Shown in pieces: positions 55,953 through 63,993 of a stretch of 64,000 bases of DNA. The stretch lies in contig NZ_JARNTX010000010.1 of assembly GCF_029433095.1 (NCBI RefSeq), positions 56,480 through 120,479 of the forward strand, read 5' to 3'. The DNA is from Hymenobacter sp. YC55. Lineage in GTDB: Bacteria > Bacteroidota > Bacteroidia > Cytophagales > Hymenobacteraceae. A program made the translations under genes and the position numbers. Numbering within the stretch: position 1 is the first letter of the stretch; every line of letters starts with the position of its first letter. The notes under the pieces were generated by a model that did not search any database, was not told the origin of the DNA, and saw only the letters and a list, made by a program, of their open reading frames with translations.

Positions 55953-58900
55953 TTAGAGTCCGACGGTTAGGCCCACCTGGAAAGTGCGGGGTTGAGGCAC
56001 CGTGGCCCAGTCAATGTTTTTGCTGTTCTGCACGCCGCTCTGCGAGTTGATTTCGGGGTCTAAACCAGAGTAAGGCGTGATGGTGAACAGGTTAGCAGCC
56101 TGCACATACACGCGCAGTGAGTTCAGGTGCGCGCGCTCAACAACTTCTTTGGGCACCGTATAGCCGAGCGTGAGGGTGCGCAAACGCAGGAACGAGCCAT
56201 CTTCTAAGTACCGGTCGCTTAGGTTCTGTACCACCCCACCGTAGTTGTTGCTGGCTGAATTGGTAGTTAGACGCGGAATATCAGTCTGGTCGCCAGGCTG
56301 CTGCCAGCGGTCGAGTTGCTCGCGCAAGTAGCCAATGTTGCTTTGGGTGCCACCGTGCACCAGGAAGAAGCGGTTCATGTTCATGATTTTCGCCCCCTGC
56401 TCGAAATTCAGCAGGAACCCAAAGTCAAAGCCCTTATAGCTGACGGTATTGCTGACGCCTCCGAAGTAATCGGGCCAGGCGTTGCCTACCAGCTTGCGGT
56501 CGGCCACCGAGAGTTGCCCGTCGCCATTCACGTCCTCATACTCAGCGTCGCCGCTTTCAGGATTGACGCCAGTTTGGTGGTAAAGCCAGAACGAGTACAG
56601 CGGCGCGCCTTCTTCCAGCCGGAAAATGTCGCGCGAGCCCGCCGTAATCGGGGCAGCCAGCTTCTGAATCTTGTTCACGTTGCGGGCCAAATTGAAAGTG
56701 GTGCTCCACTGTACCGCGCCCTTGGGCAGCCAGTTAGCCGTTAGCTGTGCTTCCACACCCTTATTGCTCACAGCCCCGTAGTTTTCTGATATAAAGAAAA
56801 AGCCGGTTTTGCGCGGCACCGGTACGTTCAGTAGCAGCCCCGAGGTGTACTTGTCGTAGTAGTTAAGCTCGAGTTGCAGCCGGTTTTGCAGCACGGCTAC
56901 GTCCACACCCACGTTCCATTGCCGCGTCGATTCCCAGCTTAAGTTAGGGTTGGCCAGCTGCAAAGGCGCCGTACCCGGCAGATCTAGGTAGTTGGCCCCA
57001 CCTTGCACCAGCCCCAGCGCCGCGAAGTCGCTGATACCAGCTTGGTTACCGGTCTTACCAACGCTGGCACGCAGCTTCAGCTCTTGGAACACGTTCAGGT
57101 CTTTAATGAAATTCTCTTCGCCCAGGCGCCAGCCCACTCCTACCGCCGGGAAGTAGCCCCAGCGTTTGTCACTTCCGAAGCGCGAAGAAGCGTCAGCCCG
57201 CAAGCTGACGTCGGCGGTGTAGCGCTGCTTGAAGCTGTAAGTGGCCTTACCGAAAAACGACAGCAGCCCAGCCTCGGAGCGAGACGACGTACCCGTTTGG
57301 GTGGCAGCCGAAGCAATGCTGGTGAGGTCGTTGCTTGGGAATTGCTGCCCAAACAACGAGGTGCGTTGGAACGTGTTTTTCTGTATGGTATTCCCCACCA
57401 ACGCCTGCAAAGAGTGGTCAGCACCGAAGTCGACGTTGTAGTTCAGCGTTTGCTCGTTGAGCAGCGTGATGTCGCGCGAGAGGTAGGAAGTAGCCGTGCC
57501 ACGCGGCTGACCGGCCAAGATCAACGTGTTGTTGAAGTTGTTTTCGTACATCTCGTTGAAGTCGATGCTCCAACTGCTGCGCAACGTCAGGTTTTTCAGG
57601 AAGCGGTACTCCCCGTACACGTTTGAAATGCCGCGGGTGCCTACTGCGTCGTTATTGAGGTTATCAATTAGGGCCTGATGGTTGTCGAACGAGCCATACT
57701 TAGCATACGAGCCGTCGGGGTTGTATACCGGTAGGTTGGTGCGCGGAAACAGAGCCGAATTGATGACCCCCACCGGATTGTTGTCGTTGCTGCTCACGTT
57801 GCGGTGGGTGCGGGTCAGGGCCGTACTGGTACCGATGCGCAACTTGTCATTCACCGAGTTGTCGAGGTTCACGCGCAAGCTAAACCGGTCGAAGTCGGTA
57901 GGCCGGGCAATGGCTTCCTGCTTGAAATAGCCCGCCCCGATGTAGAATTGGGTTTTCTCGGAGCCGCCAGCTGCCGATAGCTCGTAGCTCTGGGTCTGGG
58001 CCGTACGAAACACGTCGCTCAATCGGTCGTAGGTTTGCTGCTCTTCCGGCAGCCCCCGCCCACCAGAGGCTACCGAACGGTAGGGCAATAGAGCGGGGTT
58101 GCCGCCATCGTTGAGAAATCGCTCGTTTTCCAGCGTCGCCAGCTCTGGCCCGGTCACCAACTTGTATTCTTTCGGTGCTTTCGAAAGGGCCTGATAGGTG
58201 TTGAACGTGATACGGGTTTTGTCGCCGGCTTTGCCGCGCTTGGTGCGAATAAGTACCACGCCGTTGGCCCCGCGCGAGCCGTAAATAGCGGTGGCGTTGG
58301 CGTCTTTCAGTACCTCGATGCTCTCGATGTCCTGCGGGTTCAGATCGGCAAGTGGATTGGAAGCTACCTGGTTGCCGAGGCCGGTGGCAATCAAGTTGGT
58401 GTTGTTGATAAACACGCCGTCCACCACGTAAAGCGGGTCGTTGCTGGCGTTAACGGAGTTGCTGCCCCGAATCCGGATAAACACGCCCCCACCCGGCACG
58501 CCCGAGTTAGCCGACACTTGCACACCGGGTGCTTTGCCCTGCAAGAGCTGATCGGGGCTGGCCGCCGGAATATCACGTAGTTCGTCGCCCTTCACCGAGC
58601 TAATAGCACTGGTCAAGGTTTTGCGGTTCTGCTCGCTGTAGCCCGTCACCACCACCTCCGACAATTGCTTGACATCAGATTTTAGCGCAATCCGCACTGT
58701 GCCCGAAGTCACCGTTACGCTCTGACCTACATAGCCGACTGCACTTACTACCAGCGTGTTGCTGCCGGCTGGCAAACTCAGCGAAAACTGGCCATTCGGG
58801 TCTGTAGAAGCGCCCACTGTCGTGCCTTTCACGACCACCGTTACGCCCGGTAATGGGCTGCGGTCTGCAGCATCGACGATAGTGCCGGTTACCGTTTGCG

Positions 58901-58979
58901 TAGGAGCCGTTTGGGCAAAGCCTGTGGAGGCAAAGCTCACCAAAGCTATAGGCACTGCCCCAAGGGTAGATATTTTCAT
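55953..58979 (-). CDS. SusC/RagA-family TonB-dependent transporter (peptidase-linked)
   Basis: 1008 residues starting at the ATG 58977-58979. A signal peptide (about 1-22, ending FAQ) is followed directly by a carboxypeptidase-regulatory-like domain (about 28-105), then SEVVVTGYSEQNRKTLTSAI and the plug (about 110-230). A barrel ends VGLTVGL. There is no STN domain, so control is not through FecR. It shares an operon with the SusD gene and is preceded by a long leader from a clear promoter at 59582-59614. Confidence 0.94.
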   Translation of the reverse strand: MKISTLGAVPIALVSFASTGFAQTAPTQTVTGTIVDAADRSPLPGVTVVVKGTTVGASTDPNGQFSLSLPAGSNTLVVSAVGYVGQSVTVTSGTVRIALKSDVKQLSEVVVTGYSEQNRKTLTSAISSVKGDELRDIPAASPDQLLQGKAPGVQVSANSGVPGGGVFIRIRGSNSVNASNDPLYVVDGVFINNTNLIATGLGNQVASNPLADLNPQDIESIEVLKDANATAIYGSRGANGVVLIRTKRGKAGDKTRITFNTYQALSKAPKEYKLVTGPELATLENERFLNDGGNPALLPYRSVASGGRGLPEEQQTYDRLSDVFRTAQTQSYELSAAGGSEKTQFYIGAGYFKQEAIARPTDFDRFSLRVNLDNSVNDKLRIGTSTALTRTHRNVSSNDNNPVGVINSALFPRTNLPVYNPDGSYAKYGSFDNHQALIDNLNNDAVGTRGISNVYGEYRFLKNLTLRSSWSIDFNEMYENNFNNTLILAGQPRGTATSYLSRDITLLNEQTLNYNVDFGADHSLQALVGNTIQKNTFQRTSLFGQQFPSNDLTSIASAATQTGTSSRSEAGLLSFFGKATYSFKQRYTADVSLRADASSRFGSDKRWGYFPAVGVGWRLGEENFIKDLNVFQELKLRASVGKTGNQAGISDFAALGLVQGGANYLDLPGTAPLQLANPNLSWESTRQWNVGVDVAVLQNRLQLELNYYDKYTSGLLLNVPVPRKTGFFFISENYGAVSNKGVEAQLTANWLPKGAVQWSTTFNLARNVNKIQKLAAPITAGSRDIFRLEEGAPLYSFWLYHQTGVNPESGDAEYEDVNGDGQLSVADRKLVGNAWPDYFGGVSNTVSYKGFDFGFLLNFEQGAKIMNMNRFFLVHGGTQSNIGYLREQLDRWQQPGDQTDIPRLTTNSASNNYGGVVQNLSDRYLEDGSFLRLRTLTLGYTVPKEVVERAHLNSLRVYVQAANLFTITPYSGLDPEINSQSGVQNSKNIDWATVPQPRTFQVGLTVGL

Positions 58980-59581
58980 ATAAAAGAGAAGAGTAGTGAC
59001 AAGTGGAAGGTGCTTTGCTCGCCGTCATCCAGCGGCGCGCTTTCCTGGTTCAATCAGGCTGATTTAGCTGCGTGGCAAGGCCGCATACAGGCGTATTACA
59101 TGAGCCAGGCTTGCGCGCCAGTTAACTGTATCTGTCAGAATCACTGACCGATACGCTACCAAGAAAGAAGCACATGAATGCATGCGGCCCCTGCATCTGC
59201 CCGCGGTTAGAATAAGCAGGCCAGCGTGGTAAGGGCACAATGAGGCCCTAGTGCGACGTAACGGATGGGCGCGCTACTGCTTTCCGTTACCAGAGCAAAC
59301 AAGAAGGAATAAAGGGAGTACCCGGTCCTTAGCAGCTCATGCTCATCATCTGCATACAGACGCTGAGACGCGTAAAGCCACAACAACCATGCTGTAAGGC
59401 AGCGCGGGTGACAGATGGGACGGCAAAGCTGGTGAAGGTGCTCACGGCGTTGTTGTTTTTATATGGTCAGGACTTGGCACCGTTCCGGATGTTCCGGGGG
59501 TTGTCGGCGGTTCATAGAGCCTGTCTCTCCGCGCCTCTGTATAAAAACAATCCTTTACTTTATTGGAAAGAATTGATGTTG
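58980..59581. other. Long untranslated leader of the SusC/SusD operon
   Basis: About 600 bases between the predicted start of transcription and the SusC ATG contain no supported gene on either strand. Frames through it lack family-like sequence. A regulatory leader is possible, but no known riboswitch was recognised. Confidence 0.4.
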
Positions 59582-59614
59582 CAAATGTAGGTGAGCCTTT
59601 TTCAGAAATGCAAA
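59582..59614 (-). promoter_or_regulatory. Promoter upstream of the peptidase-linked SusC/SusD genes
   Basis: On the minus strand, -33 TTTG (59611-59614), a 21-bp spacer and -7 TACATTTG (59582-59589) fit the Bacteroidota consensus. Transcription would proceed to SusC, about 595 bases away. Confidence 0.65.
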
Positions 59615-59716
59615 TTTATTTTCTTTCTACCTAGGCAGTTATTTATTGCAGCTACCTTCTTGTGTGCGCCATTACATAATTCTGGCGTCGTATATCGCTA
59701 ATCAATGCTGATTATG

Positions 59717-60385
59717 CTACGAGCCTGTTGTATGCCGCTGGAGCAGGCGCCGTACAGCCGTCGGATCAAAGTGCTTACCCCGACGTGTGCGATAGTCACC
59801 GTGGTTGAGTTCATCGGCTATCTGTTGTAGCAGATACCCTTGTTCGCGCAGAAGCACCGCTAGCCGCATGGCTTGGCGATTTTCCTTGTTGTCGCGCGCA
59901 TTTTGTGCGCGCACCGTCTGTCCTTTGCGAATGGCTGAAGTTGTTAAATTAGTTGGCGTCCCAAGTTGTACCCCGCGCTGCTTTAGGGCATGCAGTGCAT
60001 CCTTGGTTCGTTTGCTAATAAGCTCCCGTTCGTGTTGAGCCAGCACAGCAAAAATTCCTACAGTGAGCGTATTCGCGTCGGGCATATCGCAGCACACAAA
60101 ATCCACCCCACTGTCGCGCAAAGCAAAAATAAACCCTGCATTACGACTGAGCCGGTCTAGTTTAGCAATCAGCAAGGTAGCCCCAGCTTGGCGAGCACAG
60201 GCAATGGCAGCTTGCAATTGTGGCCGCTCATTCCTCTTGCCGCTTTCCACTTCCGTAAAATTCGCCAGCAATTGATGCGTGTCACGCAAGTACTGCGCCA
60301 CTGCGTACTGCTGGGCTTCCAACCCCAAGCCCGAACTACCCTGCTTGGCTGTGCTGACCCGATAATAAGCAACGTATTGTTTCAC
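59717..60385 (-). CDS. Serine recombinase / resolvase
   Basis: 222 residues from GTG 60383-60385. The resolvase catalytic domain (about 1-140) has YYRVSTAKQGSSGLGLEAQ with nucleophile Ser11, LIAKLDRLSRNAGFI and AQHERELISKRTKDAL. The C-terminal part (about 180-222) is a recombinase helix-turn-helix (LREQGYLLQQIADELNHGDY). It is the size of plasmid multimer resolvases rather than large phage integrases. The palindrome just upstream of its start is a likely res or operator site. Its place beside parA supports a role in plasmid maintenance. Confidence 0.9.
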   Translation of the reverse strand: MKQYVAYYRVSTAKQGSSGLGLEAQQYAVAQYLRDTHQLLANFTEVESGKRNERPQLQAAIACARQAGATLLIAKLDRLSRNAGFIFALRDSGVDFVCCDMPDANTLTVGIFAVLAQHERELISKRTKDALHALKQRGVQLGTPTNLTTSAIRKGQTVRAQNARDNKENRQAMRLAVLLREQGYLLQQIADELNHGDYRTRRGKHFDPTAVRRLLQRHTTGS

Positions 60386-60404
60386 GAAAGCAAACTACAC
60401 GGCC

Positions 60405-60444
60405 TTTTGTCATTTTACAAACGACCGTTTATAAAATGACAAAA
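60405..60444. repeat. 40-bp palindrome upstream of the resolvase gene, candidate res/operator site
   Basis: Arms 60405-60423 and 60426-60444 match at 18 of 19 positions around AC; each arm begins TTTTGTCATTTTA or its complement. A partial extra copy (AAAACGTCATT) follows. It lies 20 bp before the resolvase start codon. Serving as crossover and autoregulatory site is inference. Confidence 0.65.
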
Positions 60445-60960
60445 ACGTCATTCAGTAAAGAAAGTAGAATCGAGTTGCTTCTCACAAACTAGGTATAAAA
60501 GTAATAGCAGTAACAAATCAAGTACATTTTAGCATAAATCTGATAAGCACAGATATACTAAAATATACCGTGTGAGACAAACAACCTCTTGAGGGAATAA
60601 GCAAGATATTTTGTACTATATAAGTACAAGACTAACTGATATACCTGTCTTCTGTTAATTTCTAATCCTCTACTCGATAGAGTGACGCCTTTTACAAGCG
60701 AGTGGTATGTGAGTTAGGATAAATTGGCAGCTAATATTTATATAACTATTCCAAGCAAGTTTATTTGCTGATGATCTCAGAGAAAGGGACAGGCTATGTT
60801 AGACCAATAGCAGAATGCTAAAGGATTGACAAGCTCGTATTAGGCGCATAGCTAGATGCTTATAAAGAAAACAGCGGGAACAAAAAGCACGCAACAAGAA
60901 AGTAGGCTGATGGAAACCTGCGTCTTACCCCGACCGTATGGAAGGCCTCATTCTGCCCCC
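60445..60960. other. AT-rich spacer, no confident gene
   Basis: Composition drops sharply here compared with the left part of the window. Apart from the upstream extension of the next frame (from 60856), no gene, repeat or RNA element is supported. Confidence 0.4.
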
Positions 60961-61251
60961 ATGAACCAGAGTATCTCCACCCGTCTTCAGCAACTGCGCG
61001 CAGAGCTGGAGGCGAGCTATGAATCAAGCAACGGCTTATCTGTTCTCTACGCTATCCGGCGTGAGTTATTGCGTTACTATCAGCAATTGCCACCTACTCA
61101 GCTCGCCTCTTATCCACCACCGCAACGCCATCAGTTCGTCCAGATTCAACAGGAACTGAACACTCCCCCGCCTTTCCCATCGCCGAGTGCTAGTGCACAA
61201 TACACTTCTACCGAGCGTGCACTTGGCCTGTTAGAGCGGCTACTCAGTTAA
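60961..61251 (+). CDS. Hypothetical protein
   Basis: 96 residues from the ATG at 60961 (MNQSISTRLQQLRAELEASY); ATGs at 60910 and 60856 would extend it by 17 or 35 residues of poor quality. Mostly helical, with a proline-rich centre (YPPPQRHQFVQIQQELNTPP) and an ERALGLLERLLS tail. No family recognised. A hairpin at 61290-61314 follows. It lies between resolvase and partition genes, so a plasmid-related role is possible. Confidence 0.45.
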   Translation: MNQSISTRLQQLRAELEASYESSNGLSVLYAIRRELLRYYQQLPPTQLASYPPPQRHQFVQIQQELNTPPPFPSPSASAQYTSTERALGLLERLLS

Positions 61252-61289
61252 GCAAAGGGATTATCAGCAAAGCAAGCGCGTATCTAATA

Positions 61290-61314
61290 GAAGGCTCTTA
61301 ATACAGGAGCCTTC
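61290..61314 (+). terminator. Hairpin after the 96-residue hypothetical gene
   Basis: GAAGGCTC pairs with GAGCCTTC around a 9-base loop. There is no T run, so efficiency is uncertain. Confidence 0.45.
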
Positions 61315-61522
61315 AGGCATAGCGTTAATCATCACCAGCTATTAGCCCCATTTAAGGTAACGCACAGTCGTCATGCTCAGCTGAGTATTGGAAAAACTGC
61401 GTGCATGCTAAACAGCATATTTCCATCGGGATACTGCATTTATATATTTAGCAACTATGTCACTGCATGGCTAATGCCTATAAATCAATATTGTTATTAT
61501 CAGCAATATATCTATCTTATAT

Positions 61523-61588
61523 AAACCTAGAATTACACCTGCTTTCACACTAAATTATTAGTGTGAAAGCAGGTGTAATTCTAGGTTT
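61523..61588. repeat. 66-bp perfect palindrome carrying two partition-type motifs
   Basis: Arms of 31 bp (61523-61553 and 61558-61588) are exact complements around ATTA. Each arm includes one copy of TTACACCT/AGGTGTAA, the motif repeated around parA. It sits 59 bp beyond the end of the RHH-like gene and could also serve as its terminator on either strand. Confidence 0.8.
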
Positions 61589-61624
61589 GCAAGTTCAGTT
61601 TAGCATTTATCTACAACGCATAGA

Positions 61625-61646
61625 TTACACCTAAATACAGGTGTAG
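61625..61646. repeat. Inverted AGGTGTA motif pair at the end of the RHH-like gene
   Basis: TTACACCT at 61625-61632 and AGGTGTAG at 61639-61646 face each other directly after the gene stop. They extend the repeat field to the downstream side of the partition operon. Confidence 0.55.
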
Positions 61647-61964
61647 TTATGAACCTGTTTTATACTTCTTTTGCTCACGCACAATCTTCTCATTTATTGC
61701 TTCTAAAAGCCAATCCTGCGTAGAGATACCTAGCTTAGGGCTGGTTGGTTTGCGGGGACGCTTAGCTCGCAACTCATCAATCATCTTTAAAGTCGCAGAT
61801 GTGAGCTTGATGTTGAAGTTCTTAATCGTTACCGACTCTGCCTCGGTTGACAGTTGAGAACTTCCTCTATTAATTACTGCCTCTATCTTTTTTTCATCAG
61901 GCGCAGGCGAAGCTGGAACAGCAACTGCTGGAGACTTGCGAACAGGGGGTTTGGATATAGCCAT
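61647..61964 (-). CDS. Small ribbon-helix-helix-like partition partner protein
   Basis: 105 residues from the ATG at 61962-61964 (MAISKPPVRK), one base after the parA stop. A basic, disordered N-terminal half rich in P, A and K is followed by ESVTIKNFNIKLTSATLKMIDELRAKRPRKP, a likely RHH strand-helix-helix, and a basic C-terminus. Such proteins pair with small ParA ATPases, bind centromere repeats and use a flexible arm to stimulate ATP hydrolysis. The partition role is inferred from position, size and the surrounding repeats. Confidence 0.75.
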   Translation of the reverse strand: MAISKPPVRKSPAVAVPASPAPDEKKIEAVINRGSSQLSTEAESVTIKNFNIKLTSATLKMIDELRAKRPRKPTSPKLGISTQDWLLEAINEKIVREQKKYKTGS

Positions 61965-61965
61965 G

Positions 61966-62607
61966 TTACTTGGTGATATGACGAAATAAAACATCTAGTT
62001 CAGCAACTGCCTTCTCGTCCACTGGCGAGTATTCAAATACAGACAAGCCTTTGCTTGCCGCTGTGGCAAATGCCTTGCGGTTGACCACCGGAAAATCTAC
62101 AAAGTTCAGCTCTTCGTTTTCTCTTAATACCTCCATGGCTTCTGCATTGTCGATACCTCGCGTGTCGGCCTTGTTTAAAAAGGAGTAGGTCTGTAAAGGC
62201 ACTGTCCGCACATCTTGCACTTCGGCCAGCAACGCTAAGACTTTTGATAATGTCCAGATTTCGTATGAGCGAGGTGCGAAGGGCAACAAGTACAAATCGG
62301 AAACAAACAAAGCCGCTCGCTGGCTCGATGTATCACGTCCTCCAGTGTCGATGATGATGTGACTGTACTTAGGTTTAAGTAGCTCCACTTGCCGCCGTAC
62401 TAACGAGCCTGTAAGCTGCACCAGCGTATACCCAAGGTCCCCGGCCCGAGTCTCCCCTCTCCACGCTGTAAAGTCAGATGAGCTCTCTTGTTCGTCCGCA
62501 TCTACCAAGAGGACATCGTGCCCTTGGCGAGAGAGCCATACTGCAAGATTGGTAGATATGGTGGACTTGCCGGTCCCCCCTTTGATCCCTCCTACCGTTA
62601 TTATCAT
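61966..62607 (-). CDS. parA: ParA-family partition ATPase
   Basis: 213 residues with the deviant Walker A KGGTGKST (residues 9-16), switch I/Walker A' region LLVDADEQESS, and Walker B-like HIIIDTGGRDT. No N-terminal HTH, as in the small type Ib ParA/ParF group, which segregate plasmids with an RHH-type partner. It is first in a two-gene operon with the RHH-like gene and has the main repeat field immediately upstream, which would also mediate autoregulation. Confidence 0.93.
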   Translation of the reverse strand: MIITVGGIKGGTGKSTISTNLAVWLSRQGHDVLLVDADEQESSSDFTAWRGETRAGDLGYTLVQLTGSLVRRQVELLKPKYSHIIIDTGGRDTSSQRAALFVSDLYLLPFAPRSYEIWTLSKVLALLAEVQDVRTVPLQTYSFLNKADTRGIDNAEAMEVLRENEELNFVDFPVVNRKAFATAASKGLSVFEYSPVDEKAVAELDVLFRHITK

Positions 62608-62626
62608 GTATTTAGGCTTGTGTTTA

Positions 62627-63050
62627 AGGTGTGAAAAAGGGTGTAAAATAACATTAAATTAATCTATATATAGGTGCAATATTAGGTTTAGAATCGCACC
62701 TTATATTAAACCTTTTAGAGCACGCTAAAGCGTATTAATTATTAGGTGTAAATACTATATCCTTATGGATGCAATTATAGGTGTAATTACACATTATATC
62801 AAAGGTTTAATTTAAGGTGTAATACTAAGTGTGGTTATGCACTTAATATTACACCTTGAATCAATTCATTCATTCGCATTAATTCCGTCTATAAGCTATT
62901 AAACACACTAAATTCTAGGTGTTGCTGTCAACCTAAATTTGACATAATACAACCTTATATCTGACTAACTCCAACCAATATTTTACACCTAGAAATAAAC
63001 CTTATTTACAACCTATTTTTTAACCTACAACTAGGTGTAAATTACCACCT
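62627..63050. repeat. Field of AGGTGTAA repeats, candidate centromere (parS/parC)
   Basis: Exact copies of AGGTGTAA or its complement lie at 62744, 62779, 62815, 62849, 62983 and 63033 (first bases). Degenerate copies occur near 62627, 62638, 62671, 62696, 62802, 62917 and 63044. Four copies in the middle are 34-36 bp apart. The region is AT-rich and has no gene, directly upstream of parA. Centromere function is inference. Confidence 0.75.
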
Positions 63051-63597
63051 ATGTTTAGTTATTTCAATGAGTTTAGTTGTGTAAGCAACCCATAAGAAAA
63101 GCCACAGATGATGTCAATAATCCTGAAGGAAACATTTGTTGCTATCTAATTCACCGCTGTAAAAGGAGTATTTCACTCTTACAATCGTTCTCTATTTTGC
63201 TACTAGTCTCCTTTCGGGTTAACTCAACAAAAAACTTGCTGACCACGATTAAGAACTTGACGGTGACAAGACACAAAGCCAATGAATCCTTGAGGTAAGC
63301 AAACCCGCTCTGACTACAGTCATCCAAATTTCCTACTGTGGTCCGTACGAATGAGACTTGCTGCAAAAAGACAGACAACGCATCTACAATTTGTCTTTCA
63401 ACAGATAGCACAACTATATAACCTAAGAGGATAGGGAAGGAGCGCATTTGAGTGTTAAACTCTACATACTAGTGCGAGTCTATTTCTCTTTTATCACTTG
63501 TCTCACCTGCCCTTGTTCATCTGCTTGGCTTACTCCTAACAAGAGAGGAGATTCGCCTGTATCAGGTAATAATAAATTGCACTATTTCTTCCCGCCA
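63051..63597. other. Spacer between the repeat field and the iterons
   Basis: No supported gene. A 98-codon minus-strand frame (63151-63447) has an ATG but no ribosome-binding site or recognisable family. The plus-strand frame from 63448 merely translates the iterons. Confidence 0.35.
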
Positions 63598-63748
63598 TTC
63601 GTGCTTTTTGTTCCCTCGAATTCTTTAGGCTTTGCCATAATCTTCGTGCTTTTTGTTCCCTCGCTCTTAACTGCCTTGCTTAAAGCCTTCGTGCTTTTTG
63701 TTCCCCGCTGCCAAAGAGAGCCATTATGCCTTCGTGCTTTTTGTTCCC
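63598..63748 (+). repeat. Four direct iterons of a replication origin
   Basis: TTCGTGCTTTTTGTTCCC occurs exactly at 63598-63615, 63643-63660, 63688-63705 and 63731-63748, with starts 45, 45 and 43 bp apart, about four helical turns. This regular array is typical of origins bound by a RepA/Rep_3-type initiator. The initiator gene is not in the window. Confidence 0.85.
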
Positions 63749-63773
63749 TAAACTCGTTTTCGATTTAACTGAG

Positions 63774-63791
63774 GGGAACAGAAAGCACGAA
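63774..63791 (-). repeat. Inverted iteron copy (one mismatch)
   Basis: GGGAACAGAAAGCACGAA is the complement of the iteron with one changed base. It faces the four direct copies across 25 bp, an arrangement often linked to autoregulation of an initiator gene. Confidence 0.75.
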
Positions 63792-63871
63792 GGGTGCTCT
63801 TAAACGCATTTACTGCGATAGTTCTGACTACAGAATTCCCCTCAGTAACCAAGTACTTTCACTGAAATCAA

Positions 63872-63905
63872 TAAAAAAGCAACCCTTAACCGGTTGTTCT
63901 TTTTA
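63872..63905. terminator. Terminator-like hairpin in the origin region
   Basis: An A-rich run with GCAACC pairs imperfectly with GGTTGT and a T run (TTCTTTTTATT). It lies in an AT-rich block (63800-63970) that could also be the duplex-unwinding element of the origin. Confidence 0.4.
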
Positions 63906-63975
63906 TTAGTTAACCTATTACTACCTATTATAGGCGCCGTATATCACTGAAAATTAGTTTATTAAGGTGTGTTTT

Positions 63976-63993
63976 GGGAACAAAAAGCACGAA
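63976..63993 (-). repeat. Distal inverted iteron copy
   Basis: GGGAACAAAAAGCACGAA is an exact complement of the iteron, seven bases from the window end. It suggests the origin or its initiator promoter continues beyond the edge. Confidence 0.8.

Noticed and set aside
63151..63447. 98-codon minus-strand frame upstream of the iterons
   Set aside because: It has an ATG but no ribosome-binding site, domain or coherent composition; coding is not supported, although it cannot be excluded.
63448..63768. Plus-strand frame with repeated FVLFVPS segments
   Set aside because: The repeated peptide is only the translation of the direct iterons; there is no ribosome-binding site or family-like sequence.
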